Positions 1 through 7,975 of a stretch of DNA of 64,000 nucleotides are shown here, in pieces. This stretch comes from Streptomyces seoulensis. Lineage in GTDB: Bacteria; Actinomycetota; Actinomycetes; Streptomycetales; Streptomycetaceae. The DNA lies in contig NZ_AP025667.1 in the NCBI RefSeq assembly GCF_022846655.1, forward strand, positions 5,803,001 to 5,867,000, given 5' to 3'. Position 1 is the stretch's first letter. Every line of letters starts with the position of its first letter. The notes below the pieces were generated by a model. The model was not told where the DNA came from. It saw only the letters and a list, made by a program, of their open reading frames with translations, and did no database searches. The translations under genes and the position numbers were made by a program.

Positions 1-162
1 CACATCCGCTGCGGCTTCCAGGATCGAGCGCCTCGATCTGATACCACGCTCCTGTGTAGCCATCCCCACCCACTATGCGTCATCGTCAAAAACCAAGCAG
101 ACCTGTCGGCACTATATGCGGTCGCCCGAGCGCCGACCAGATCCGCCGGAGGGGAAATTCCC
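1..162. other. Non-coding edge of window
   Basis: I see no convincing coding frame here. The sequence is less GC-rich than the genes around it and lies just downstream of the response regulator stop codon at 163. It may contain the 3' untranslated region of that gene. The neighbour to the left is outside the window. Confidence 0.4.
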
Positions 163-948
163 TCAGGGATGACCGAGACGGAAGCCGATCCCACGCACCG
201 TCACTATCCAGCTACTGGAACCCAGTTTGCCTCTGATACTGCTGACATGGGTGTCTATGGTGCGCCCTCGGTGCGACCAGGCGTCGTCCCACACCTCACT
301 CATCAACTGGCGCCGGGAAAGGGTCACCTCGGGCTGGGAGACGAGCTGGTACAGCAGATCGAATTCCTTCGGAGTCAGATCCACGAGCCGTCCCTCCAGA
401 AGCAGTTGACGCTTGCCGGAGTCCAGATGGAGCGGCCCGTACGTGACGACCGGTCCCGCCGGCCGGCGGCGGCGCGCCCTGCGCAGGACGGCCTCCATCC
501 GCGCCATCAGCTCCCGCTGGCCGAACGGCTTGACCACGTAGTCGTCGGAACCGGCCTGCAGCCCCAGCACGCAGTCGAGTTCGGAACTGCGCGCGGTCAC
601 GGTGATGATCGGCACGTCACTGGCGGCCCGGATCCTCCGGCACACCTCCAGACCGTCCAGATCGGGCAGATCGAGGTCGAGGAGTATCAGATCGACGCCC
701 TGGTACTCGCGCAGCGCGGCGGCGCCGGTGGACACGCTCTCGGCTGGATAGCCGTGACGCCGCAACTCCTGCACCAGGCTCTCGGCGGCACCCTGCTCGC
801 TCTCGACGACGAGTACCTGCGCCCCCCTGCCGCCCCCCTCGCTCCGGTCGACCCCGGCCCGGGAAGGGGGCGTGTCGGCCTCGACGGTGACCTTGGCGCA
901 GGGCTGCTGCCCGTGTAATCCCGCGCAGCCCACGACCTGCCCGCTCAT
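163..948 (-). CDS. Orphan OmpR/PhoB-family response regulator with a TTA codon
   Basis: Two-component response regulator, 261 aa. After an unusual N-terminal extension of about 42 residues comes a receiver domain (about residues 43-158) with probable phospho-acceptor Asp91 in LLDLDLPDLDG and the switch lysine in DDYVVKPF. A winged-helix DNA-binding domain follows (about 165-258; LTPKEFDLL, RTIDTHVSSIRGKL, VRGIGFRL). The first-strand acidic pocket reads VVESEQ instead of the usual DD/ED pair, so phosphorylation may be atypical. The ATG at 948 is chosen because AGGAGGGGGCAG lies directly upstream; a start after the extension has no such site. Codon 11 (916-918 on the plus strand) is TTA, the codon read by the bldA tRNA in Streptomyces. 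No histidine kinase lies beside it in the window. The family assignment is certain; target genes are unknown. Confidence 0.93.
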   Translation of the reverse strand: MSGQVVGCAGLHGQQPCAKVTVEADTPPSRAGVDRSEGGGRGAQVLVVESEQGAAESLVQELRRHGYPAESVSTGAAALREYQGVDLILLDLDLPDLDGLEVCRRIRAASDVPIITVTARSSELDCVLGLQAGSDDYVVKPFGQRELMARMEAVLRRARRRRPAGPVVTYGPLHLDSGKRQLLLEGRLVDLTPKEFDLLYQLVSQPEVTLSRRQLMSEVWDDAWSHRGRTIDTHVSSIRGKLGSSSWIVTVRGIGFRLGHP

Positions 949-1414
949 CTGCCCCCTCCTCGAGCACGCTTCCGCACCCTTACGCCGCTCACTGCCGGAG
1001 ACAGTAAAAGACTGGCTTGTCGGTTTGTCAACGAGTTCCGAACACGCCGTGAAGAAGCCGCAGTCGGGGCAGGTGTGACGAATTGAGCCGCTAAACAGGG
1101 TTCAAGTGGAACTATTCGGCCCTTCGGGACACAGCGCAGGGTAAACCCCCGCCCACTGACGATTACGGCCGAGCGGCGTTCCCGACAACCGAAGCAGACA
1201 GCGCAGACTGTTTTTGAGGAATTCTTACCCGGAGAACAGATCGATCTACCTTTTTGTTGTCCACTACACGTTCCACCGAGCCCCCTCCCCAGAAGGTGGA
1301 GCGCCCGGCGGGCACCGGCCCGTAGCCCACCGCACCCGCCCTCCTCGCCCCCTCGCGCTCCCCCCTCCCCCGAAGCACACTGTTCCGCGACGGAGTTGGC
1401 GGGGAGGGGGACGC
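949..1414. promoter_or_regulatory. Divergent intergenic region between response regulator and STAND gene
   Basis: This 466-bp stretch separates two divergent genes and has no believable coding frame. It is clearly lower in GC than its surroundings, with A/T-rich patches such as GACTGTTTTTGAGG near 1207 and CTACCTTTTTGTTG near 1247. Both promoters should lie here. I cannot assign -35/-10 boxes with confidence. Confidence 0.5.
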
Positions 1415-4400
1415 ATGCGGGACGGACATCGGGCCGAGGCCGACCGGCTGGTGGTGCGGGCCGTGGAGGAGGAGGTGCGCCGGTCGGGCGGGCGGACCGA
1501 CGGGCCTCTGCTGCTCACGCGGGCGCGCGCCGCGCTGGACGGCATGGCGGGGTCGGCGGCCAAGGAGTACACCGCGTACACCCGCGCGCTCGACGAGTCC
1601 GAGGCGGACCGGCTCACCTTCGGCCGGCGCTACGCCCGCGAGGGCGCCGGTACCCCGCTGCTGGTGGCGGGGGTGGCCGCGGTCGCCGCCGCCGTCGCCG
1701 ACCTGTCCCTCGGCACGGGTGCGGGCACCGCGCTCGGCGCGGGCGTCGTCGCGGGAGTCGCCGGGGCCGCCGCGACGGTGGTGAAGGTGGCCGGCGTCCA
1801 TCTGCCCGCCGCCCACCACCGCAAGGGCGCGGCGGGCCAGCCCGGCGGCCCCGAGGCGTTGCGGTTGCAGTGGCTGACCGCGCTGGAGGTGCGCGGCATC
1901 CGCCCCTTCCTGGACCAGCAGCGGATACTCGCCGCCTCCGCGGGCCGGCAGAAGAAGACCGGCCCGGCGCTGCGGGGATCGGACAGGAGCGCGGCGGCCC
2001 GGCGCCGGACGGTCCTGGAGCAGTCGTTCGGCCAACTGCCCGAGCCGGAGGCCCTGTTCGCGGGCCGCGCGGAGGAGCTGGCGCGGATCGGCCAGTGGGC
2101 GCGGGCCGCCCGCGCGGAGAGCGAGACCCGGCCGACGGTGGTCGTCCTGCACGGCGAACCCGGCTCGGGCCGCACCACGCTCGCGGTACGGGCGGCACAC
2201 GAGCTGCGCGACCACTTCCGGGGCGCGGTCGTCGTCGACCTGCGCGGCGACGGCCGCGAGACCCGCCCGCTGCCCACCCGCGACGCCCTGCTGCACCTGC
2301 TGAACCGGCTCGGCGCACCCCGCGAGCAGTTGCTGTTCCGTGAGCACTCCTCCCCCGAACAGCAGGTCAAACGGCTCGGCGAGCTGTACCACCAGCACCT
2401 GGCCGGGCTGCCGGTCACCATCGTGCTGGACGACGCCTCCGACCCGGCGCAGGTGCGCGCGCTGCTCCCGGAGCGCTCCGACAGCCTGGTCCTGGTCACC
2501 TCCCGCACCCCGCTGAAGCTCGACGCGGACCTGCCCGCCTGGGTGCACCACCTGCCCGTGGAGGCGCTGGACGCGGCCGGTGCCGAGGAGTTGTTGACCG
2601 CCTCCGCACAGGACACCGACCACCCCTACGACGCCGAATCCACCGAGCGGATCAGGGAGTTGTGCGGCGGGCTGCCGCTCGCGCTGCGCTGCGCGGGCTC
2701 GGCACTCGGCTCCCGCCCGGCGGACCGGCTGGCGGCGGACCTGGCCGCGTACGGCCCCGTCGAGCCGGTGGAGCGGGTGCTGTGGCTGCGCTACACCGAC
2801 CAGCCGGAGCCCGCCCGCCGCCTGCTGCGCCGGCTCGCGCTGGCCGGACGGGCCTCGCTGGGCGTGGCGGCGGCCGCCGCGCTGCTGGGCACCGGCGAGC
2901 AGGAGGCGGGACGGCACCTGGCCGCGCTCGCCCGCGCCGGGCTGCTGGACCACGTGCGCGGCGACCGGTACCGGCTGCACCACCTGGTCCGCGCCTTCGC
3001 CGAGGCCCGGCTGCTGGACGAGGAGCAGCAGGCCGAGCGCACGGCCGCGCAGGAACGGCTGATCGTGAACTACGCGGAGCTGGCCGACTCGGTGCTGCGC
3101 CTGGTCGACGGCAACATGTCGACGCGGTCGGACCGGTTCGGCTCGCACGGCTTCGTCTCGCTGGAGGAGGCGCTGCGCTGGCTGGACGACGAGACCAGCT
3201 TCATCACGGCCACCCTGCGCCAGGCCGAGGGCGTGGACCAGGGCGCGGTGCTGAACCTGCTGGGCGCGCTGTGCGACTACTGCCTGCTGCGCGGCGACCT
3301 GTACCGGCTCGGTGAGATCAACGAACTGGCGCAGGCCGTGGACGAGGGCCTGCTGGTGCGCTCGGTGCAGTGGCGTACCGGCATCGCGGCCCGGCAGCTC
3401 GGCGAGCTGGACAAGGCGCACACCACGCTGGCGTCGGTGGTCGACCTGTACCGGGAGGCGCAGCACGACGCGGGCGCCGCCCGTGCCCTGTGCTCGCTCG
3501 GCATCACCCTGCACCACCAGGGCAACCTGACCGAGGCGGCCGCCAAGCTGCAGGAGGCGATGGATCTCCAGGCGCCCCCGCAGTTGGCGACCGACCGCGC
3601 CTGGACGATGCACGCGCTGGCCGCCGTCCAGCGCGACCGGGCCCGGCTGCCGGAGGCGCTGGACCTGCTCAGGCGCTCCCTGGTCCTGCACCGGGCGGGC
3701 GGCTCGGTGCACGGCGAGGCGTGGGCCCACTACCAGCTCGGCCAGCTCGCGCTGTGCCTGGGCGACGTGCCGCAGGCCGAGTCGGAGCTGCGGGCCGCGC
3801 TGGACCGGTACGGGCGCACCCGCGACGGGCGCGGCGAGGCGTGGGCGCTGACCCAGCTCGCCCGTGCCCGGCTGGTCGACGGCGACGCGGCGCCCGCCGT
3901 GGAGTCGCTGCGCCGGGCGGCCGCCCGGCACCGGGACAACGAGGACGCGCGCGGCGAGGCGTGGACGCTGTACCACCTGGGGCAGGCGCTGGAGGAGACC
4001 GGCGATCTGGACCGGGCGGTGCGGGAGCTGGAGCGCTCGCGCACGATGTTCTCCCGGATGCGGGACGTGTACGGCCTGGCCTGCGCCCGGCACCACTCGG
4101 CGCGGGTGACCCGCGACCAGCGGGCCGCGCAGACCGGCTCGCTGCGCAACTCCGGTTTCGCCCGCCAACTGCTGGTCGACGCCCGCGCCGACTTCCAGCG
4201 GGTCGGTGTGCCGCACGGCGAGGCCTGGACCTGCCTGGAGCTGGCGGTGGTGGACGCGGGCAACGCCCGTACCCAGCAGGCGCTGGGCCTGTGCGACGAG
4301 GCGCTCGGGCTGTTCACCGCCTACGGCGACCGGCGGGGCGAGGACTGGGCGCGCTTCTTGCGCTGCACCCTGCTGCCGTACGCGGCGCCGGGCGGCACCG

Positions 4401-4621
4401 AGGTGGGCACGGCGGTCGCGCAGGAGGAACTGGCCCGCCTGGTCCGCGCCGGCCATCCGCTGCGGGACGAGCGGCTCACCGAATGCGCCCCGGCCTACGC
4501 CCTGCTGCTGGAGCGCGGGGTGAGCCTGGAGGCGGGCTGGCAGGCATGGCGGCTCGGCATGACCCCGGACCGGCACGCCCGCGATGTGCTGGGGGTGCCG
4601 GTACCGGCGGCCAAGGGGTGA
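1415..4621 (+). CDS. STAND-class NB-ARC ATPase with C-terminal TPR array
   Basis: Signal-transduction NTPase of 1068 aa. Residues about 75-125 contain a hydrophobic Ala/Gly-rich stretch that could be one or two membrane segments. The nucleotide-binding domain starts near residue 205; Walker A is GEPGSGRTT at 247-255, the Walker B-like strand is VTIVLDDAS, and GLPLAL is the conserved NB-ARC motif. A winged-helix-like region follows (RYRLHHLVRAFAEARL). The C-terminal half is a tetratricopeptide array with recurring GEAW.LYHLGQAL-type units, expected to be the sensor. The ATG at 1415 follows a GGGGAGGGGG ribosome site; upstream codons in the same frame are low-quality sequence. It resembles AfsR/SARP-type ATPase-TPR proteins but lacks the SARP DNA-binding domain. 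No partner effector is adjacent, so the signalling output is unknown. Confidence 0.88.
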   Translation: MRDGHRAEADRLVVRAVEEEVRRSGGRTDGPLLLTRARAALDGMAGSAAKEYTAYTRALDESEADRLTFGRRYAREGAGTPLLVAGVAAVAAAVADLSLGTGAGTALGAGVVAGVAGAAATVVKVAGVHLPAAHHRKGAAGQPGGPEALRLQWLTALEVRGIRPFLDQQRILAASAGRQKKTGPALRGSDRSAAARRRTVLEQSFGQLPEPEALFAGRAEELARIGQWARAARAESETRPTVVVLHGEPGSGRTTLAVRAAHELRDHFRGAVVVDLRGDGRETRPLPTRDALLHLLNRLGAPREQLLFREHSSPEQQVKRLGELYHQHLAGLPVTIVLDDASDPAQVRALLPERSDSLVLVTSRTPLKLDADLPAWVHHLPVEALDAAGAEELLTASAQDTDHPYDAESTERIRELCGGLPLALRCAGSALGSRPADRLAADLAAYGPVEPVERVLWLRYTDQPEPARRLLRRLALAGRASLGVAAAAALLGTGEQEAGRHLAALARAGLLDHVRGDRYRLHHLVRAFAEARLLDEEQQAERTAAQERLIVNYAELADSVLRLVDGNMSTRSDRFGSHGFVSLEEALRWLDDETSFITATLRQAEGVDQGAVLNLLGALCDYCLLRGDLYRLGEINELAQAVDEGLLVRSVQWRTGIAARQLGELDKAHTTLASVVDLYREAQHDAGAARALCSLGITLHHQGNLTEAAAKLQEAMDLQAPPQLATDRAWTMHALAAVQRDRARLPEALDLLRRSLVLHRAGGSVHGEAWAHYQLGQLALCLGDVPQAESELRAALDRYGRTRDGRGEAWALTQLARARLVDGDAAPAVESLRRAAARHRDNEDARGEAWTLYHLGQALEETGDLDRAVRELERSRTMFSRMRDVYGLACARHHSARVTRDQRAAQTGSLRNSGFARQLLVDARADFQRVGVPHGEAWTCLELAVVDAGNARTQQALGLCDEALGLFTAYGDRRGEDWARFLRCTLLPYAAPGGTEVGTAVAQEELARLVRAGHPLRDERLTECAPAYALLLERGVSLEAGWQAWRLGMTPDRHARDVLGVPVPAAKG

Positions 4622-4691
4622 GCGGAGCACCGGCGGGGCGCGGCCGGTCGTCGCACCGGTCGCGCCCGTCGGTGGGTCCCGCCCGGCCGGG

Positions 4692-4931
4692 TCAGCCCTG
4701 CCGGGGCTCGGCGGCCTTGCCGGAGGCGTCGCCCTCGGCGGGGGCCTCCTTGAAGTCGACCTTCCCCATGTGCTTGCTCATGGACTTCATCAGGCCCCAG
4801 ACGGCCAGGGCCATCACCGCGAACACGATGAAGCCGAGGACACCGGGGGTGACCTTGTTCTCGTCGATCTCCTTGGCGAGAGGGACGAGATGCGTCACTG
4901 CGAGGCTCACGCTTGCGCTCATGTCAGGCAT
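4692..4931 (-). CDS. Small single-pass membrane protein downstream of mca
   Basis: Protein of 79 aa with one central membrane segment (GVLGFIVFAVMALAVWGL) followed by a charged tail (MSKHMGKVDFKEAPAEG). It begins at the end of mca: an ATG at 4931 overlaps the mca stop by 8 bp, while an alternative ATG at 4922 (MSASVSLAV) lies 1 bp after it. Either arrangement implies translational coupling in one operon. From memory, streptomycetes keep a protein of this kind beside mca. No enzymatic motif is visible, so its function is unknown. A role near mycothiol metabolism at the membrane is only a guess from context. Confidence 0.75.
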   Translation of the reverse strand: MPDMSASVSLAVTHLVPLAKEIDENKVTPGVLGFIVFAVMALAVWGLMKSMSKHMGKVDFKEAPAEGDASGKAAEPRQG

Positions 4932-5805
4932 TGTCCCGGATGCCCGCGAAGAGGTCGTCCTCGGGGAGGGAGGTGTCCACGAGGGACTTCGCCAGCTCGT
5001 ACTCCTCGGTGGGCCAGACCTGCTTCTGGAGCTCCATCGGGACCTTGAACCAGCCGCCGTCGGGGTCGATCTGGGTGGCGTGCGCGATCAGCGCCTTGTC
5101 CCGGATCTCGAAGAACTCCGCGCACGGGACATGCGTGGTCAGCGTGCGCTCGACCCGCTCGAACTCGCTCCACCGCTTGAGCCAGTCCCCGTACGGCGAC
5201 TCCAGGCCCCGGTCCAGCATCGCGTTGTGCAGGGCCTCGGTGCGCGGGCGGTTGAAGCCCTGGTTGTAGTACAGCTTCTGCGGCTGGAAGGCCGGGCCGA
5301 ACTCGGCCTCCGGGTACTTCTCGGTGTCCGCCGCGCCCTCGAACGCCACCATCGAGATCTTGTGGGTCATGATGTGGTCGGGGTGGGGGTAGCCGCCGTT
5401 CTCGTCGTAGGTGGTGATCACCTGCGGGCGGAACGCGCGGATCTTGCGGACCAGCTCGCCGGCCGCCTTGTCGACGTCCTCCAGGGCGAAGCAGCCCTCG
5501 GGCAGCGGGGGCAGCGGGTCGCCCTCGGGCAGGCCGGAGTCGACGAAGCCGAGCCACTCCTGCCCGACCCCGAGGATCTCGCGGGCCTCGTCCATCTCCT
5601 TCTTGCGCACCTCGTGGATGTTCTCCTCGATGTACGCGTCACCCTGCAGCTTGGGGTTGAGGATGGACCCGCGCTCTCCACCGGTGCAGGTCACCACCAG
5701 CACGTCCACCCCGTCGGACACGTACTTCGCCATGGTGGCCGCGCCCTTGCTCGACTCGTCGTCGGGGTGCGCGTGGACGGCCATCAGTCGCAGCTGGTCA
5801 GTCAA
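4924..5805 (-). CDS. mca: Mycothiol S-conjugate amidase
   Basis: Zinc amidase of 293 aa that cleaves mycothiol S-conjugates to a mercapturic acid and GlcN-inositol, a cytoplasmic detoxification step limited to actinobacteria. The N-terminal metal motif HAHPDDE (AHPDDESSKGAA) and the second zinc histidine in GYPHPDHIMTH are intact, as is the body typical of the MshB/Mca family (CTGGERGSILNPKLQGD). I use the TTG start at 5805 because it follows an AAGGAACGAG ribosome site and gives the family's usual LTDQLRLMAVHAHPDDE beginning and length; a longer in-frame reading to 5979 runs into the divergent promoter. It is divergent from a DUF4307 gene, and a small membrane protein follows it. Mca rather than MshB is favoured by family resemblance from memory. 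Confidence 0.94.
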   Translation of the reverse strand: MTDQLRLMAVHAHPDDESSKGAATMAKYVSDGVDVLVVTCTGGERGSILNPKLQGDAYIEENIHEVRKKEMDEAREILGVGQEWLGFVDSGLPEGDPLPPLPEGCFALEDVDKAAGELVRKIRAFRPQVITTYDENGGYPHPDHIMTHKISMVAFEGAADTEKYPEAEFGPAFQPQKLYYNQGFNRPRTEALHNAMLDRGLESPYGDWLKRWSEFERVERTLTTHVPCAEFFEIRDKALIAHATQIDPDGGWFKVPMELQKQVWPTEEYELAKSLVDTSLPEDDLFAGIRDNA

Positions 5806-5915
5806 GACTCGTTCCTTGTAGGTCGGCGCCCCTCGGTCGGTGGGGCAGTCAACGGGTGCCGTGCCGGGGGCACGTCGTCCTTGGGGCGGCGGTCGGAGGG
5901 CGGGCGGCAGGCTTC

Positions 5916-5921
5916 TATAGT
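5916..5921 (+). promoter_or_regulatory. Candidate -10 hexamer of the DUF4307 gene
   Basis: TATAGT is a near-perfect vegetative -10 box, 42 bp upstream of the ATG at 5963. A GGAGAGGACG ribosome-binding site lies between the two. I do not see a good -35 match at 17-18 bp. Confidence 0.45.
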
Positions 5922-5962
5922 GACCGAATCGGGGGGCGAATAATTCCGCGGAGAGGACGATC

Positions 5963-6361
5963 ATGGCTACGGCGAGCACGCGGCTGCCCGAGGGCCGCTA
6001 CGGCCGCTCCTCGGACGAGCGTGCCGACCACCGGCTCAAGATCCTCGGCGCGGTGCTGGGCGCGGCCCTGATCGCGCTGGTCGGCTTCTTCGCCTACCAC
6101 TACGTCGCCAAGAACGAGATCAGCGCCCAGGTCATCACCTTCCAGGCCACGGATCACACGGTGCGGGTGCATCTCGAGGTCCACCGGGACGCCGGCGTCG
6201 CGGGCTACTGCACCCTGCGCTCCCAGTCGGCCGAGGGGGCCGAGGTCGGCCGGGCCGACTTCCGCTTCACCGGTCCGGACACCCGGGTGGACAAGGTCGT
6301 CACGCTCCGTACGACGGCCAAGGGGACCACCGCCGAGCTGCTGGGCTGCCACGCAGGCTGA
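5963..6361 (+). CDS. DUF4307 membrane-anchored protein
   Basis: Protein of 132 aa with a short cytoplasmic N-terminus containing the RLPEGRYGRSSDERADHRLK block, one membrane helix (ILGAVLGAALIALVGFFAYHYV, about residues 26-47) and an outward-facing beta-rich domain ending in a conserved Cys (LLGCHAG). This layout is the DUF4307 family of actinobacteria, which from memory often sits beside mca. The start follows GGAGAGGACG. It is transcribed divergently from mca across about 157 bp. The biochemical role is unknown. The position hints at a link to the mycothiol operon but the sequence shows no catalytic residues. Confidence 0.85.
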   Translation: MATASTRLPEGRYGRSSDERADHRLKILGAVLGAALIALVGFFAYHYVAKNEISAQVITFQATDHTVRVHLEVHRDAGVAGYCTLRSQSAEGAEVGRADFRFTGPDTRVDKVVTLRTTAKGTTAELLGCHAG

Positions 6362-6532
6362 GGCTTCACCCGGAATGCGTACAGCGTGACCTGCGCTGAT
6401 GTGATTCTGATGGCTTATGTCCTCCCCCTTTCGCCCCTGAATTGTTAGGCTCGTGGTTTCGCCCATCCAAGAGAGAACATGCTTCTGGGTAGGGCGATGC
6501 TTTGTATTCCCAGTACCGACGAGGAGCACCCT

Positions 6533-7033
6533 GTGACCCAGACCAGCGAGAACGTCACCTGGCTGACCCAGGAGGCGTACAACAAGCTCAGGGACGAGCT
6601 TGCGTACCTTACTGGTCCTGCGCGCACGGAGATCGCGGCCAAGATCGCCGCCGCGCGCGAGGAGGGCGACCTGCGCGAGAACGGCGGGTACCACGCGGCC
6701 AAGGAGGAGCAGGGCAAGCAGGAGCTGCGCGTGCGCCAGCTCACCCAGCTCCTGGAGAACGCCCAGGTGGGCGAGGCCCCGGTCTCCGACGACGGCACCG
6801 TCGCGCCGGGCATGGTCGTCACGATCGCCTTCGACGGTGACGAGGACGACACGATGACGTTCCTGCTCGCCTCCCGCGAGTACGCGAGCTCCGATGTCGA
6901 GACCTACTCGCCGCAGTCCCCGCTCGGCTCGGGCGTGATCGGCCACAAGGTCGGCGAGGACGCGGAGTACGAGCTGCCGAACGGCAAGAAGGCCACGGTG
7001 AAGATCCTGAAGGCCGAGCCGTACTCGGGCTGA
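6533..7033 (+). CDS. greA: Transcription elongation factor GreA
   Basis: GreA of 166 aa, which binds the RNA polymerase secondary channel and stimulates cleavage of backtracked RNA. The N-terminal coiled coil runs about residues 5-80 with the acidic tip in AAREEGDLRENGGYHAAKEEQ. The C-terminal FKBP-like domain contains TYSPQSPLGSGVIGHKVGED. The GTG at 6533 (MTQTSENVTWLTQEAY) is chosen from the known Streptomyces N-terminus; the in-frame ATG at 6479 would add an implausible 18 residues. A GAGGAG ribosome site sits upstream at 6521. The preceding region contains TAGGCT-like and other AT-rich elements consistent with a promoter about 90 bp upstream. Confidence 0.95.
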   Translation: MTQTSENVTWLTQEAYNKLRDELAYLTGPARTEIAAKIAAAREEGDLRENGGYHAAKEEQGKQELRVRQLTQLLENAQVGEAPVSDDGTVAPGMVVTIAFDGDEDDTMTFLLASREYASSDVETYSPQSPLGSGVIGHKVGEDAEYELPNGKKATVKILKAEPYSG

Positions 7034-7053
7034 CCCGACACCTGTTCCGACCG

Positions 7054-7082
7054 GCCCCCGGCGCCTTCGAGGCTCCGGGGGC
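7054..7082. terminator. Intrinsic terminator between greA and the ABC permease
   Basis: GCCCCCGG (7054-7061) pairs with CCGGGGGC (7075-7082). The stem continues through GCCT/AGGC around a TTCG-type loop, with one C/T mismatch. It sits between two convergent genes and could serve both. Confidence 0.7.
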
Positions 7083-7117
7083 TTCGTCGTACCGGAGGGG
7101 CCGACGAGCGGCGCTCC

Positions 7118-7975
7118 TCAGGCGGTGGCCGAGCGGTACTTGCGGACCGCCAGGGTGCGGAAGACCACGATGATGAGCACCGAGTAGATCAGCGACGCCC
7201 ACACCGGGTGCTGCATGGGCCACGCGGTCGACGTGGACCCGCCGGGGTTGGCGAACAGCACGCGGGCCGCCTCGACGGTGGCGCTGAACGGGTTCCAGTC
7301 CGCGATGTGCCGCAGCCACGGGGTCATGTTGCCGGTGTCCACAAACGCGTTGGACAGGAAGGTCACCGGGAAGAGCCAGACCAGGCCGCCGGAGGTGGCC
7401 GCCTCGGGGGTGCGCACGGACAGGCCGATGAGGGCGCCGATCCAGGTGAACGCGTACCCGAGCAGGAGCAGCAGGCCGAAGGCGGTGAGCACCCTGAGGG
7501 CGTCGGTGTCGCCGTCGGACCCCACCCGCCAGCCGACCAGCAGCGCCACCACGGCAAGGACGAGCAGGGTGAGCGCGGTCTGCACCAGGTCGGCGAGGGT
7601 ACGGCCGGTCAGCACCGCGCCGCGTGCCATGGGCAGCGAGCGGAAGCGGTCCACCAGGCCCTTGTGCATGTCGTCGGCGATGCCCGCGCCGGAGCCCGCG
7701 GTGGCGAAGGTGACGGTCTGCGCGAAGATCCCGGCCATCAGGAAGTTCGTGTAGGCGGCGGCGCTGGTGCTGCCGCCGATCTTCATCGAGCCGCCGAAGA
7801 CGTAGGTGAACAGAACGACGAACATGATCGGCTGGATGAGCCCGAAGATGACGACCTCGGGAATGCGGACCATGCGGATCAGGTTCCGCTGGGCCACGAT
7901 CAGCGAGTCGCGGACGGCCCGGCTGAACGGGTTGGCGGGCGCCACGGCCCGCGCGCTGTCGCTGACGGCACTCAC
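7118..7975 (-). CDS. ABC-2 type exporter permease (DrrB-like)
   Basis: Permease of 285 aa with six predicted membrane segments, including VVIFGLIQPIMFVVLFTYVFGG, TLLVLAVVALLVGWRVG, VLTAFGLLLLLGYAFTWIGALIGLSV and the C-terminal SLIYSVLIIVVFRTLAV. It has the ABC-2 signature region around GLVWLFPVTFLSNAFV. The gene begins with GTG overlapping the TGA of the upstream ATPase gene (GTGA, 7972-7975), so both halves are made together. The pair resembles the daunorubicin-resistance exporter DrrAB and should pump a hydrophobic compound outward. Substrate cannot be told from the sequence. It ends at a shared hairpin with greA. Confidence 0.92.
   Translation of the reverse strand: MSAVSDSARAVAPANPFSRAVRDSLIVAQRNLIRMVRIPEVVIFGLIQPIMFVVLFTYVFGGSMKIGGSTSAAAYTNFLMAGIFAQTVTFATAGSGAGIADDMHKGLVDRFRSLPMARGAVLTGRTLADLVQTALTLLVLAVVALLVGWRVGSDGDTDALRVLTAFGLLLLLGYAFTWIGALIGLSVRTPEAATSGGLVWLFPVTFLSNAFVDTGNMTPWLRHIADWNPFSATVEAARVLFANPGGSTSTAWPMQHPVWASLIYSVLIIVVFRTLAVRKYRSATA

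Noticed and set aside
1214..1414. Extension of the STAND gene upstream to an ATG at 1214
   Set aside because: The extra 67 residues are irregular and the region is AT-rich; a strong ribosome site precedes the ATG at 1415.
1163..4630. Long minus-strand frame opposite the STAND gene
   Set aside because: It is a shadow of the true gene; the sequence is Gln/Arg/Gly-rich with no domain.
5806..5979. Extension of mca upstream of the TTG
   Set aside because: It would run into the promoter of the divergent gene and the protein begins in the family position at the TTG, with a good ribosome site.
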